This document shows, in pieces, positions 10,808 through 21,287 of a DNA stretch of 64,000 nt. The stretch is from Stereum hirsutum FP-91666 SS1 (Eukaryota > Basidiomycota > Agaricomycetes > Russulales > Stereaceae). The stretch's first letter is position 1, and every line of letters starts with the position of its first letter. The position numbers and the translations under genes are program-made. A model generated the notes under the pieces. That model had not been told where the DNA came from and did no database searches. It was given only the letters and a program-made list of their open reading frames with translations. The stretch spans positions 806,224 to 870,223 of the forward strand of contig NW_006763138.1 of NCBI RefSeq assembly GCF_000264905.1, written 5' to 3'.

Positions 10808-12478
10808 GGCTGATTCGGAGCGGGTAATGCTACGCTGTGATGGGCCACCTTGAGATCACAAGTTTTATACTCTCCCCGAATTAAACTTAACTATCCATAG
10901 AGGAGAGTGTAGCTATGATCGCAAGGTAAAGCGCTGGACTCAACGTCAGCAGGAAACTTGATGTCCTGGATGGAGCTCTAGAGAAGCATGTGGAGAAGCT
11001 CGGGAGATAGTAATTTGCGTGTTGAGCCAAGAAACACAACCATCAGCAGGTCAAACTGTCCATAAATTGTTAGTATACAGACCAGGGGTACTTACTCGTG
11101 GCTAGCTCTCTGCTGTACCGAAGAGAGGATGTAGAGATCTTTCGGAGTATTGGTCCAAGGGCCACAGGTGGCGAATCAGTTAGAGAAGCATATCGGTGAA
11201 ACGCACCGCGTCGAGCACGGCGCTGACGGCGAGAATGATGACAGTTCCTAACAGTATCGGGACAAAATCGGGGGCGACAATGAGCCCATCGCACTGCTTG
11301 GCATGCTATAGTCAGGCCTTGTAGAATGATTGGTGGATGATTATAATCATTGCCGCAAAGGTGTATTGTCTTCCCATCAGAGGAGGGAAAGATCATCCTG
11401 AATGGGAAGGAAATTCAGCTGCGCATGTCGAGGAAGAAAGTGTAGTACAGACCGAAATAGTGAGGCGCCAGATGGCATAATAAGTCACCGCAATGCATCC
11501 GGTTAGTCGCCTGTACGCTGGAAAACTCCAAGACAGGAAGTTAAAGAGCCTATCCCCACGCCGCAAGCGGATATGCTGTGCGATATGTGGCTCTAAGGAC
11601 CGGAGTGACACCTGGAATATATATGTTCCGACAATAAAAATGAAACCACAACTAGCTCAGGAAATTGGTGAACGCTGCGGAGGAGTGAGAGTCAAAGCAT
11701 TCTCTATATGATAGATTTGTCCATTCCAATGCGCGACGTAACTCGGTCTATGACAGGGAGAGGTTCCACTAGTCGACAGATAGTTACACCACCTGCACAG
11801 TTAGGATGGGGAGCGGTGGAGAAATGAAGGTAGACTTGGGCATACACGTCGCAGAAGTGGGATGCTTGGCGGATGCGGGTAACGTCGCTTTTGTAGGTCT
11901 CGAAGAAAGCGACGACCTCGGATGCATCAACATTCCTCGTACAAAGCTCGGTTGATTGGAGCTCTAGAGAAGGCTAGCGACTTGCTTCGCTATGGCTTCG
12001 TTATTCAAAGTGGCGACGAACGACATAAGGCTGCCCGCGTCTGGAGACCGACACAACGGAAAGGTAGGCTTCTGACGCAGATTTGAGAGCTCTCATTCGC
12101 CGAAGATGCTGCATGAGTAATTTGACGTCCCCCTTTGCATGCAAGACCTGCAGGTAGTTGGCAGCGACTAGCAATCAAGGATGATGAGGTCATGAGAGCA
12201 AGACGAGAAGACCTTCACGCACCGCGATGAAGTGGCGCTTGCTCCATGGAATCACTCGTTATCCGAAGACCTTGAGGTACGCTCTTTGAAGTGCTTCATG
12301 CCGCTACGCAGTATTAGCCTGTGGTCGCCAGTACTTCGTTTTCCGCCTTGACTCCAGCGTCATCAGACGGCTAGTACGAGAAATAACTGAGAAGGCCAGC
12401 TGCGGCCTGTCGATAATCATACAAGCCACCGTATGAAGTCAGTCGAAACATCATATCACGAGAATACCAATCTCCCCC
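10808..12478. other. Unassigned region with scattered coding-like minus-strand segments
   Basis: No intact gene could be built. On the minus strand several short segments look protein-like and lie in order: VAANYLQVLHAKGDVKLL (about 12,170-12,115), an acidic stretch with ASEVVAFFETYKSDV (about 11,930-11,870), then hydrophobic runs such as IVAPDFVPILLGTVIILAV (about 11,280-11,220). Stops and frame changes separate them and splice sites do not join them cleanly. This could be a decayed membrane-protein gene or a real gene with many small exons that I failed to resolve. The right end is the 3' region of the superoxide dismutase gene, the left end the promoter of the TmpL-like gene. Confidence 0.35.
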
Positions 12479-13346
12479 TCATGCAAATTCAACAACCCCT
12501 GTACTACAGGTGAGAGTCCTGTGCAGTTATTCAAAGATGGCGACTGACCGATCACACCGCACGCTGACCGTGCACCCGCGTTACCCGTTTTCAAAGATTC
12601 GTCGTTATCACCTCGACCAAGATCATCGGTGCCCTGGAATAATTGATTTAGTACACGGTGAAACTCAGAGAGAGCAAGACCAACCGCATGCACCACCACC
12701 GCACGACTATAAATAAAGGTCATAAATATGCTACCAAAGTCTAAATCAAAAAAATCGAAATGCATACCCCACGATACTCAAGGGCCCGTTTAAAGTGATC
12801 ACGCTATCGTCAAAGGTAAATTCGGCGTTTCCTGACCTATCGGACTCGATATTTCCCAAGTCCCCAATGTGTCTTTCCGTGTCGCTCGGTGAACCATGAC
12901 TCTTGCCAAACGGATTGAAATGTGGCCCAGCAGATGCACAACCGTTTGTCACATCACCCAGTTGACTATTGCATAACAGTTAGAGGGGTACATTTCTGTT
13001 GATCATAAGAGCTCACTGGATGTGGAATCCACGCTGGGCCGTGGCATCCAAGCCTTTGAGGTCTCCTGTGACGGTGACTGGTCCGGTCTTGCTAGCCTGC
13101 TCGAAGGTAACTGTGCCGGACACTTTCGAGTCACCTGCAAGGACAACTACAGCCTGCAGCAGATTATTCGATACGAGAACAAGCAACAGTATACACTCAG
13201 CCTACCTTGTGGATTGTTGGTCCGTCTACCGAGGAAGGTCCGCCAAACAATGTGTAAATGACGAACAGTAGCGCGACAGCGCCTATACCAGCGTAGATAA
13301 TGGGCCTGTTGCTTTTGCTAGGAGACGAAGAGCGATATGGTTCCAT
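12479..13346 (-). CDS. sod1: Cu/Zn superoxide dismutase with N-terminal membrane anchor
   Basis: 200 aa, six exons: 13206-13346, 13017-13153, 12768-12965, 12685-12706, 12549-12633, 12479-12498. It converts superoxide to H2O2 and O2. The SOD domain starts [19 protein letters not shown] at residue 48. All metal ligands are present: His91, His93, His108, His116, His125, Asp128 and His165. So are the disulfide pair Cys102-Cys191 and the substrate-guiding Arg188 (ARSACGVIG). Ahead of it lies a 47-residue extension: a short basic segment then a hydrophobic helix ([19 protein letters not shown], about 17-35) with no obvious cleavage site. That predicts a type II membrane protein with the enzyme outside the cytosol; cytosolic Sod1 lacks this. 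It could alternatively be a signal peptide or a mitochondrial sorting signal. It is transcribed away from the neighbouring esterase. Symbol by family only. Confidence 0.93.
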
Positions 13347-13926
13347 AGTGAGTTGTGGTAGCAGGTGGTGTCGTGTCGTGAGTTGAGTGTTAGTAATAGC
13401 AAGAAAATAAGAATTCGTGGTGTCGCGATCAGCAGGCGAAATTGTCTCACATCAATTGCCTCCGCGATATCGCGGAGTTCCGAAAGTTGAACACAACATT
13501 CGCACGGCCAGATATCGGGTGGCGCCGCTTTCTAACTTTCTCCTTCTTGACTTCCAACCACGACTGTAATACCTCACCATCGCTCTTTTGACCTTGCGCT
13601 ATAAATACAGGGCTGCTTCGCTTTAGTTCGATAGAATACGCTGTCCAGTTAGGAGGCTCTTCATGGAGGCTCGCTCACATGTAATGGCTGTCATCTGATC
13701 TTGCCGCTGGACCGCACGACCCGTCCTTGCTGACCGTCATTCAGTGTCACAAGCCCTCGGCATATAATTCCTCAAATTTACTGCCACTGTCCGACATAAA
13801 TACACGGGCTACTTGAGTAAAAGATGTCTCAGACGTTGTCCCTCTGTCTCCACTGGATTCCAGCCACAATTCAGACGAGATCCATACACGGGCGGGAGAC
13901 ACAGCGGGAAAGGCCTGGTACATGAG
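13347..13926. other. Divergent promoter region, superoxide dismutase / esterase
   Basis: 580 bp between two genes transcribed apart. A TATA-like TATAAATAC occurs at about 13,602. An upstream in-frame ATG at 13813 for the esterase frame gives a basic, non-secretory leader and was not chosen as its start. No other element is recognised. Confidence 0.45.
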
Positions 13927-15534
13927 ATGCTGTTAACACTACTCGTCGGCTTCTCTATGCTTTCAGGCTGGTCTCAACGACAATCTGCATCTGCTGCATC
14001 GACACGCGCTCCAGAGGTTTCGCACAGACCAATCTTCAACTGGGATACGATCAAATATTTCTATGCATTTGGCGATTCGTATACCTTCGTTCAAGGCACG
14101 GAAGGCCTCGCCAACTTCAGGTGGGTACAAATTTCATCTTGTACAACACGCCAATACTTACGAACGTGCAGTTTCATAGGCGACGCGTTCGACTTGTCGT
14201 TTACTCCCCAACAACTTTTTTCCAACGAGATCATTCCGAAGAACGTGAGTCGCTGCAGCCAGTAATCTATTCTGAGGAGGCGCACAGACTAATGGTGCAC
14301 ATGCACCGCTAGACAAGTTCAGATGGCGCGAACTGGGTGAGTAGTTCTTGTGCTGAGTCTAGACATGCTTTTGACGAACAATCGCTTCGAACGTCTAGCC
14401 CGAATTTCTGACAGGGTGTACCTCCGGCCTACCATCGCGATGTCCTCGCCAGCTTTGGGACTTCGCTTTTGCTGGCGCTGACATTGACGTTGATCTGTAC
14501 GTATGCATTCCAGTACACTCACGACGCGGTACGACTGATATCTTGCGACGGGCTGTAGACTCCCCCTTCATCACAACTTTTCGGTACAGCTTGTGGATCA
14601 GGTCAAACAATGGGCTCAGTATGCATCAGATGTGATCCCTCACCCCACCGGAGAGACCATGACTGCGTGGTTCATAGGTACGCTCTTCAGGATACCTGAT
14701 CTCGCGTGGCAATATTTTGATAGGCCTTGTCATTACTAGGCATAAATGATACAGGAGACGTAGGCAGCCAAAATGTGCGAATCATATGTACCCGCAGCGA
14801 TAACACAATCCTCCCACAGTGCTAATAGAGAGGGCCACCCTATTCTTCCCACAGATCACCGACTTCGACGCATTCTGGGAGGCGGAAATGACGTCCTATT
14901 TCAATGCTGTGGTACGCACCAAGTTCATATTCTATTCTGGGCATTATCGGGCTGCGACTGACTATTCTTGCCTCACGCCACACCTTGTTCATTTTAATAT
15001 CAGGAACTCGCCTACACAACGGGCCTACGCGGTGCTCACCTCTTCATCAACGTGCCTCCCGAAGAGCGTTCCCCCGCGTTCGTCGGGACTTCTTCCGAGG
15101 CGACCCATAAGCAACTCGTAGATGAATTCAACGCCGCGCTCAACACCTCCGTGGCCCAGTTTGCGCAGAATCATACGGAACTGACGGTGCTGACGTTCGA
15201 TGCACACAGTTGGTTCAATGAAGTGCTAGATAACGCTGAGCAGTTTGGTTTCACGAATATTACAGGGTGAGTTCTTCAAGGCTGCCTAGTTTGTTACAGG
15301 TGTGTGGCTAGGGTATATTGATTAATATTGTTAGATATTGCGAGTGCACGTACGATTCGTTCTTTTGGTACAGTGGGTGCAATTTATATTCTCCTACGTT
15401 TCTCTTCATCTCACCCATGTTTCTCGCTTTCATCACCGCTCACAGACACAGGACACCCCACCGAGCGAGTGCACAAACTCATGGCAGACGCCATCCGCTC
15501 GCAGCTTTTGCATGCTTCCCACGCAACCGATTAA
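13927..15534 (+). CDS. Secreted SGNH/GDSL esterase, CE16-like
   Basis: 329 aa, ten exons: 13927-14120, 14172-14244, 14313-14336, 14399-14496, 14559-14677, 14740-14774, 14855-14911, 15004-15266, 15335-15372, 15446-15534. The chosen ATG gives a signal peptide (MLLTLLVGFSMLSGW then SASA). The catalytic blocks are GDSY (Ser51), GIND (Asn172) and NTGHPT with His304; a block II Gly is likely within FAFAGADIDVD. Order and length fit fungal acetylesterases of carbohydrate esterase family 16, which remove acetyl groups from xylo- and other oligosaccharides outside the cell; substrate specificity cannot be read from sequence. In most relatives block V is D-x-x-H; here the residue three before His is Asn, created at an exon junction, which may weaken the Asp-His pair or reflect a mis-chosen splice site. 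Several N-glycosylation sequons occur (for example NITG, NHTE). Confidence 0.88.
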
Positions 15535-16375
15535 GACGGAGAATTGATTTCTTGTATAGTCTTGTCTATGTTTGAAGACGATTTACGCAAAATAAGCAGC
15601 CAGTGCGGCCGGTTGTTTGTCCTTGTTGAATTCACAAGCCTTCGGCTTCTCGCCGGGTTTGGCCACGTGTGACGTTTCCCCACACCCTCGCCACATCAAT
15701 CTGAGCGGGGAAGCCTCGTAGTGCACCCCATGCTTTACTTGAAACAACCTGCAGCATGTCGCACCTAGAAGTCTTGCAGGTATCCCCCAAGTCATAACTC
15801 AGGCCACGTAGGCGCACCCGTGGACACGATTGCGTCAATCGCTTTAACATCCACAACGATTCACAGATTCACGCAGAACGCACCCCACGGCAAATAATAA
15901 GTAAAGGCTTGCATGCATATATGTACTCGATGATTATCAAGGACATGCACACATACCTCCAGCCTGCATCACGATGTGACCTATATGTACTATATGAGTG
16001 CCGGAGTACCAGTGCATACTGGTTCACCGCTCACCCTCAACCCTCGACCAGAGGAAGCGAGAAAAAGAGAGGAAGAAAGAAAAGGAGAAACTCAGGAAAC
16101 CGTAGACTGAAAACGAGACACGAGAGGGAGGTAATCGAATTTGTATATAGAAAAGTTAAGGAGAGTACGCATGTGAGTATATATGTCCGTCGCAGAAATG
16201 AGAATAAGTACTGTGAAAACATGTAGTAAGGAACGGGGACAGCCACGAAGGGCCAACACGAGATACACGAAAGACGATATCAATCCGGGACTGTTTGAGC
16301 AGGTGGAGAGGGGGTTTATAGAGATAGAGAAAGCGGATAGCGAGGATAAATAAGAAGCGGGGGAAAAGAAAAAGA
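15535..16375. other. Convergent 3' region, purine-rich
   Basis: 841 bp between two converging genes. The part near 16,050-16,380 is strongly purine-rich on the plus strand (GAGAAAAAGAGAGGAAG-like runs), as is common in fungal 3' ends. No gene or repeat was identified. Confidence 0.4.
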
Positions 16376-17692
16376 TTAGAAGAAGAGATAAGTGGTGATA
16401 AAGACCATGACCGCGATGATGATGACGACCTGCAATGGCACACCCTCGGATGAAAGCTCCTCGACATACGTGTTTGTGTCACTGCCCGAAACCACGGTCG
16501 TCCCGTCATCGGAGGTTGTTCCACGATGTCTCCTCCTCAATTCCGTGGGGCTAGTGCCGCTCGACGCCGACGCCACGCTACTTGGGTCCGGCACAGCGGC
16601 CAGGAGCGCACGGAGACGCTGAATTTCGGACTGAGCTTCGGTGTACTTCATAGCGAGCTCGGGGTTGGGATCGATGGGTGGAGCAAGTGAAGGTGCGGCG
16701 ATAGTGGGGACTGGAGGGGGAGCAGGCGTAGGAGCAGGTGGCGTGATCGACCGTTGTTGAACGGGAGGCGGTTGGTGAACATTGACGTTAACGATGGCGC
16801 CAGAGGGTTCGCGTTCGAAGGTCGGTGGGGCTAGGACCTGGACGGGCTCTGCTGTATCGTGGTGCTCCTCGCGTGCGGCGGTGAAGTTGGCGCCGGGGGG
16901 AGTGTGCGAGGCTTCTCGGTGGTGGACTGGATCGGGGACGTGGCCATTGCCACGCACGGTGTCGTACCGCTGTTGCGTAAGAGAGTCAGATCAGAAGGTG
17001 AGGTGGGAAGCGAGGTGATGTGGCTTACGGATTCGTGGCCTGGGACGAGGATAGAAGGCTCTTCCTCTTCCTCGACTGACCCATCCGGTGGGAGATAAAC
17101 GACTTTGATCTTCTGGGATTTGACATCGTCGCCTTCAGATACGGTCCACTGCAAGGGAGGAAGTGCTGCGATCAGACAGGTGGCGGACATGCATGGAGCG
17201 AGGCTTGCGCACGATATCGTTGAGGGAACCAGTCTCCTTCTCTGGGGTGATCAATGTGCTCTGGATGAGGAACTTGTCTTTGCACTTGGTGTTGAGAGGG
17301 GGTTCCTCCTTCATTGCTTGCAGCATCACTGACAATGTGAAGGTGTATTGTGAGACGTGGGGTTGCGTGCAATAGGGTGTGGCGCACCTTGCACTTCTAC
17401 CGTTTCCCCAGGCTCAACACGCCCAGAATTCGGCCGTACACAGTACAGCTGAGGGTAACCATTAGAGCCTAGTAGGATGTAGAAGATAGAGAGAGAACAT
17501 GTACCTTTGGAGCGGTGGTCTTGACCTTGAATGCAACGGGCTGGGCATTGGTGTTGCCAATAGCGAGCGTTCGCTTGACATTCTGGGTGAAGGGACCTAC
17601 AGAAGCTTTCAATACCAGAAATCGACGGGTGTTGAGCTGAGAAGCGTACGATTGAAGCCTAGAGAGCTACTGGGTTGCAGATTGACCGACAT
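16376..17692 (-). CDS. scs2: VAP/Scs2 family ER membrane-contact protein
   Basis: 341 aa, six exons: 17650-17692, 17505-17596, 17388-17448, 17213-17328, 17029-17148, 16376-16969. The N-terminal 120-130 residues form an MSP (major sperm protein) domain: SVNLQPSSSLGFNRPFT, RTLAIGNTNAQPVAFKVKTT, then APK joined to LYCVRPNSGRVEPGE. This domain binds FFAT-motif proteins that build ER-plasma membrane and ER-organelle contacts. A long Pro-rich disordered linker follows, then a short coiled coil (EAQSEIQRLRALLAAV) and a C-terminal tail anchor in the last 21 residues (LQVVIIIAVMVFITTYLFF), placing it in the ER. Length and order match VAP proteins. It is divergent from the Ypk1-type kinase gene, with 712 bp between the ATGs. 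The symbol follows yeast. Confidence 0.93.
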
Positions 17693-18404
17693 TTTTCGAG
17701 GAAGAGGAGAGAAGGAAAGGTGAAGAGAGAAGAAGAGGGTACGGGTACAAGTTGACGGTTGAGGATGGCTTGCGCGGATTGGAGCTGAGCAGGGCGTGCA
17801 TGCCGCGTGGTCGCGCTGACATATTCGATTGTTCCGCTGTGCTCCCTCCTCGCAGCTTCCAGGCTCCCCCGAGTGGCCCTCATTATTATCCCAGTATTTT
17901 CCCGTAGTATTCTCTAGTATCCTACGCGCTTGGTAAGACACCCCTGCGTCTGGTGCAGATAGCTCAGCGCCAATCCTTTGATTTATCGTAATTTATCTGC
18001 CCGCACAGGCGCCGTCCAATCAAAGTGCCTGCGGGCAATGATTGTCAGCAACTCGAAATCTTCAACAGCCTGAAGAGGCCTTTAAGAGATCGCTCGCACT
18101 CAGAAACCACATCGAACAATCGATACCCAGACGATTACCTCAAGAAACAGGAGTCGACAAGGAACTCAAGCAACCGACGGAGCTATCCGGCCTTTGAATA
18201 TTTCTCTTCATTATCACGTCCGGCCTCATACATTTCATTTACATCGAGCCGTCACATCCATCTTCCGACCATCTTCCGACCAGACTCTTTCTCAACCAAC
18301 TCACCCACAGTCCACAGAGCAAAGCAGGCTTTCGCTCCCTCATCCTATACTTAACCGTACCCACCCCCTTCCCGACCCCTCCCAACTCACCACTCTCGCC
18401 CACC
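17693..18404. promoter_or_regulatory. Divergent promoter region, VAP / Ypk1-type kinase
   Basis: 712 bp separating two oppositely transcribed genes. The kinase side (18,190-18,400) is a pyrimidine-rich leader typical of highly expressed fungal genes (CCACCCCCTTCCCGACCCC). Specific transcription-factor sites could not be assigned. Confidence 0.5.
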
Positions 18405-20470
18405 ATGTCCTGGAAACTCGGAAAAAGCAAGAAGGGAAACCTTCAGACCGGCGACGATGCGTCCACTCGCTCCGTCACCCCAACCCCAGAGGACGCGTCT
18501 CGCTCGAGAACCGGCATGCTCACCATCCGTGTCCTGTGGGCAGAGGACCTCGCCGTTCCCGCTGGCACGTCTTTGCCCGAGGCAGTTCAAACCGCCCTCA
18601 AATCTCAGCAAGCGCAAGTGGCGAGCGCGATGTCACCCTCATCGGTCACCCAGAGCCGGCTCGCGACGGCGAGCAAGTCGAAACGGGACAGCGTCCAGCG
18701 TACACAGTGCTGGTGGCTTCCGTACCTCGTCATGGAGTTCGAGGTCAATCAAATCCTCATCATTCCCCTCGGCGGCGAGCTCCAGAAGCCACTTTACATG
18801 TATCAGGCCCACTTGTACGCATCATTTATTAATCCCGTCGGCATTTACGTCTTGCCAATTTTTCGCGGTCGCTAACGGTGATCGGGCTCGTTTGTGTCTA
18901 TAGCGACGTCTCAAGAAATTCCGAGATCTCAATCCAGTCGTACCTCCGCACGGAAGAGCCCCAACGGGGTTCGGAAGGGCAGGACGACATGGGAAATGAC
19001 ATCTTTATGGGTGGGATCAAGTTCACCCCGGACTTCGACAGCATGAGTACACAGGATCAATGGTACGACATCGCGGGAGGCGCAGGGAAGCTTCTCATTG
19101 GCGTATCCTTCCAACCGAGCACAGTACGTGTCCTTCCTTCCTACCACCATCTGGCATCTGGCATCCGTTGCGCCACTCTCTTTCTCCTTCCTTCCTTTGT
19201 TCTGACGACTTCATGGGACGTGCTGTGCAGGGTCATGCGCTCACCATCGACGACTTTGAGTTGATTACGGTTATCGGGAAGGGCAGCTTCGGGAAGGTGA
19301 TGCAGGTCCGGAAGAGGGATACGCAGCGGATCTACGCCCTGAAGACGATCAGGAAAGCTCATATCGTCAACCGGAACGAGATCACGCATACGCTGGCGGA
19401 GCGATTGGTGTTGGCGAGGGTGAACAACCCCTTCATCGTTCCTCTCAAGTTCAGCTTCCAGTCGGAACAGAAGCTGTACCTCTGCTTGTCGTGCGTTCCG
19501 TCTCTTTCAGTCTGAGCGCCACTCGCTCCAACTAATGGCGTCGCTAGGTTCGTGAACGGTGGAGAGCTGTTCCACCACCTCCAGAAGGAACACCGCTTCA
19601 CGGAGGACCGGGCGCGTTTCTACAGTGCAGAGCTTCTCCTCGCCCTTGAGCACCTTCATGAGTTGGACGTTGTCTACCGGTACGTCCCGCGCAGTTCGTC
19701 GAGTTGGGAACAGTCTTTTGACTCATATGCCACCGACAGTGATCTCAAGCCCGAGAACATCTTGCTCGACTACAACGGTCACATAGCGTTGTGCGACTTC
19801 GGCCTCTGTAAGCTCAACATGACGAAGGACGGGACAACGAACACGTTCTGCGGTACACCAGAGTACCTTGCTCCAGAGATTCTGACTGGGTCGGGATATA
19901 GTGCGTCGCCATAGCATCCTTACTTGTTTCATGTACTCATCTACCGATCAGACCGTACGATCGACTGGTGGACTCTTGGTGTCCTTCTTTACGAGATGCT
20001 GTCGGGTCTGCCACCGTTCTACGATGGTACGTGGCTACTTGTATTTTGTTCGTTACGCTCCATCCCGACACTCTGCCGTTCGTTCAGAATCCACCGACAA
20101 GATGTACGAGAAGATCCTCCAGAACCCTCTCGTCTTCGGTGACGAGATCTCTGCTCCCGCACGGTCCATCCTCACTGGTCTCCTCACCCGCGACCCGACA
20201 CAGCGCCTCGGCGTTAATGGAGCGGAGGAGATCAAGAAGCACCCCTTCTTCGAGAAGATCGACTGGACGAAGCTCTCGCAGAAGAAGATCCAACCTCCGT
20301 TCAAGCCGAGCGTCTCCAGCCCGGTCGACGTATCCAACTTCGACACGGTGTTCACCGCGGAGGCGCCTTTGGACTCGGTCGTGGAGGGTTCGCAGCTCTC
20401 GTCGACTGTGCAGGCTCAGTTCGCCGGCTTCTCGTACGACGGAAGCAACATGCCTGTCAGCCCCGTCTAA
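18405..20470 (+). CDS. ypk1: AGC-family protein kinase, Ypk1/SGK type
   Basis: 546 aa, seven exons: 18405-18814, 18904-19123, 19231-19490, 19548-19679, 19740-19900, 19952-20026, 20088-20470. The N-terminal third is the C2-like Ypk-specific region. The kinase domain begins near 219 with glycine loop GKGSFGKV (226-233) and ATP lysine 248. The catalytic loop is YRDLKPEN (Asp342), the metal motif is DFG (360-362), and the activation loop is [13 protein letters not shown] with the PDK1-type threonine 376. The tail has the turn-motif region and a hydrophobic motif FAGFSY (531-536, Ser535), the TORC2-type target site. In yeast, Ypk1 acts below TORC2 and PDK1 homologues to control sphingolipid synthesis and plasma-membrane stress. 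All catalytic residues are present. The shared promoter with a VAP-type contact-site protein is suggestive, since both act in membrane-lipid homeostasis, but that link is inference. Confidence 0.95.
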
Positions 20471-21287
20471 GGCCGCCCGTCGTATCCTCCCCGCCTCTGG
20501 TCACCGTCTTTATCCACTACATATAATCTAGCTGCTTTGCTCTCCATCTGCTATCCTATTTTATCGTATCTCGTACCAATATTTGATCTCCACATCAAAT
20601 CCAATCATTCTTTCAGCCTCCCCTCTGCCCTGTCTCGGCCCGTCCCAACAATATCTTCATCTTTGTCTGATACCATACCTCGCTCTCTTTTATTCCCTTC
20701 GCACTCTTTCCCTCGTTCATACGGCCTGCAATCTAGGATACCTCCACACACTCAAGTGACAGGTCCTCTTTCTATCGTATCGTATTTACATCCGCCCTTT
20801 TAGACGTTGTGGCCCATTTCTTGCTCTGGAGCTCGCGCACATACACTCCCTTCACGGTGATACATTTCCACTTCCACGTCCATATTCATTCACGTCTCGA
20901 ACCTCCATCCGATCCGGCATCTCTACTCAGATATAGGTGCTCCCCTCCATGCTCGATCTACTTACGCCTTACCCTATACTTGACACTTATTCGTTCGTAC
21001 ACATCCCCTGTCTTAGGTCGGGGATGCTACACACTCCCTACACTCATATATAACTAACTAGTTGCGATTTGCTTGTGCCTGCTGCACATCTCGTATTGAT
21101 CTTTCTGTCGTGCTTGGATGCGATAAGCGGTAACTTATGACGCGCCACTGTGGCGTCCCGGCGCTTCGACGAAATTAAGACAGAAGTTGGTGTACTTGGG
21201 TTCCCAGCGCCTTCTCTTTGCTCTTCTCCTCAACCTTGTCGTCTTGCTCTACTGGAAACAGACCTCTGAAATACACTCTCGGATACC
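20471..21287. other. Kinase 3' region and DUF6535 gene promoter
   Basis: Pyrimidine-rich, stop-filled sequence. Open frames here are short and low in complexity. No repeat or RNA gene recognised. Confidence 0.4.
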
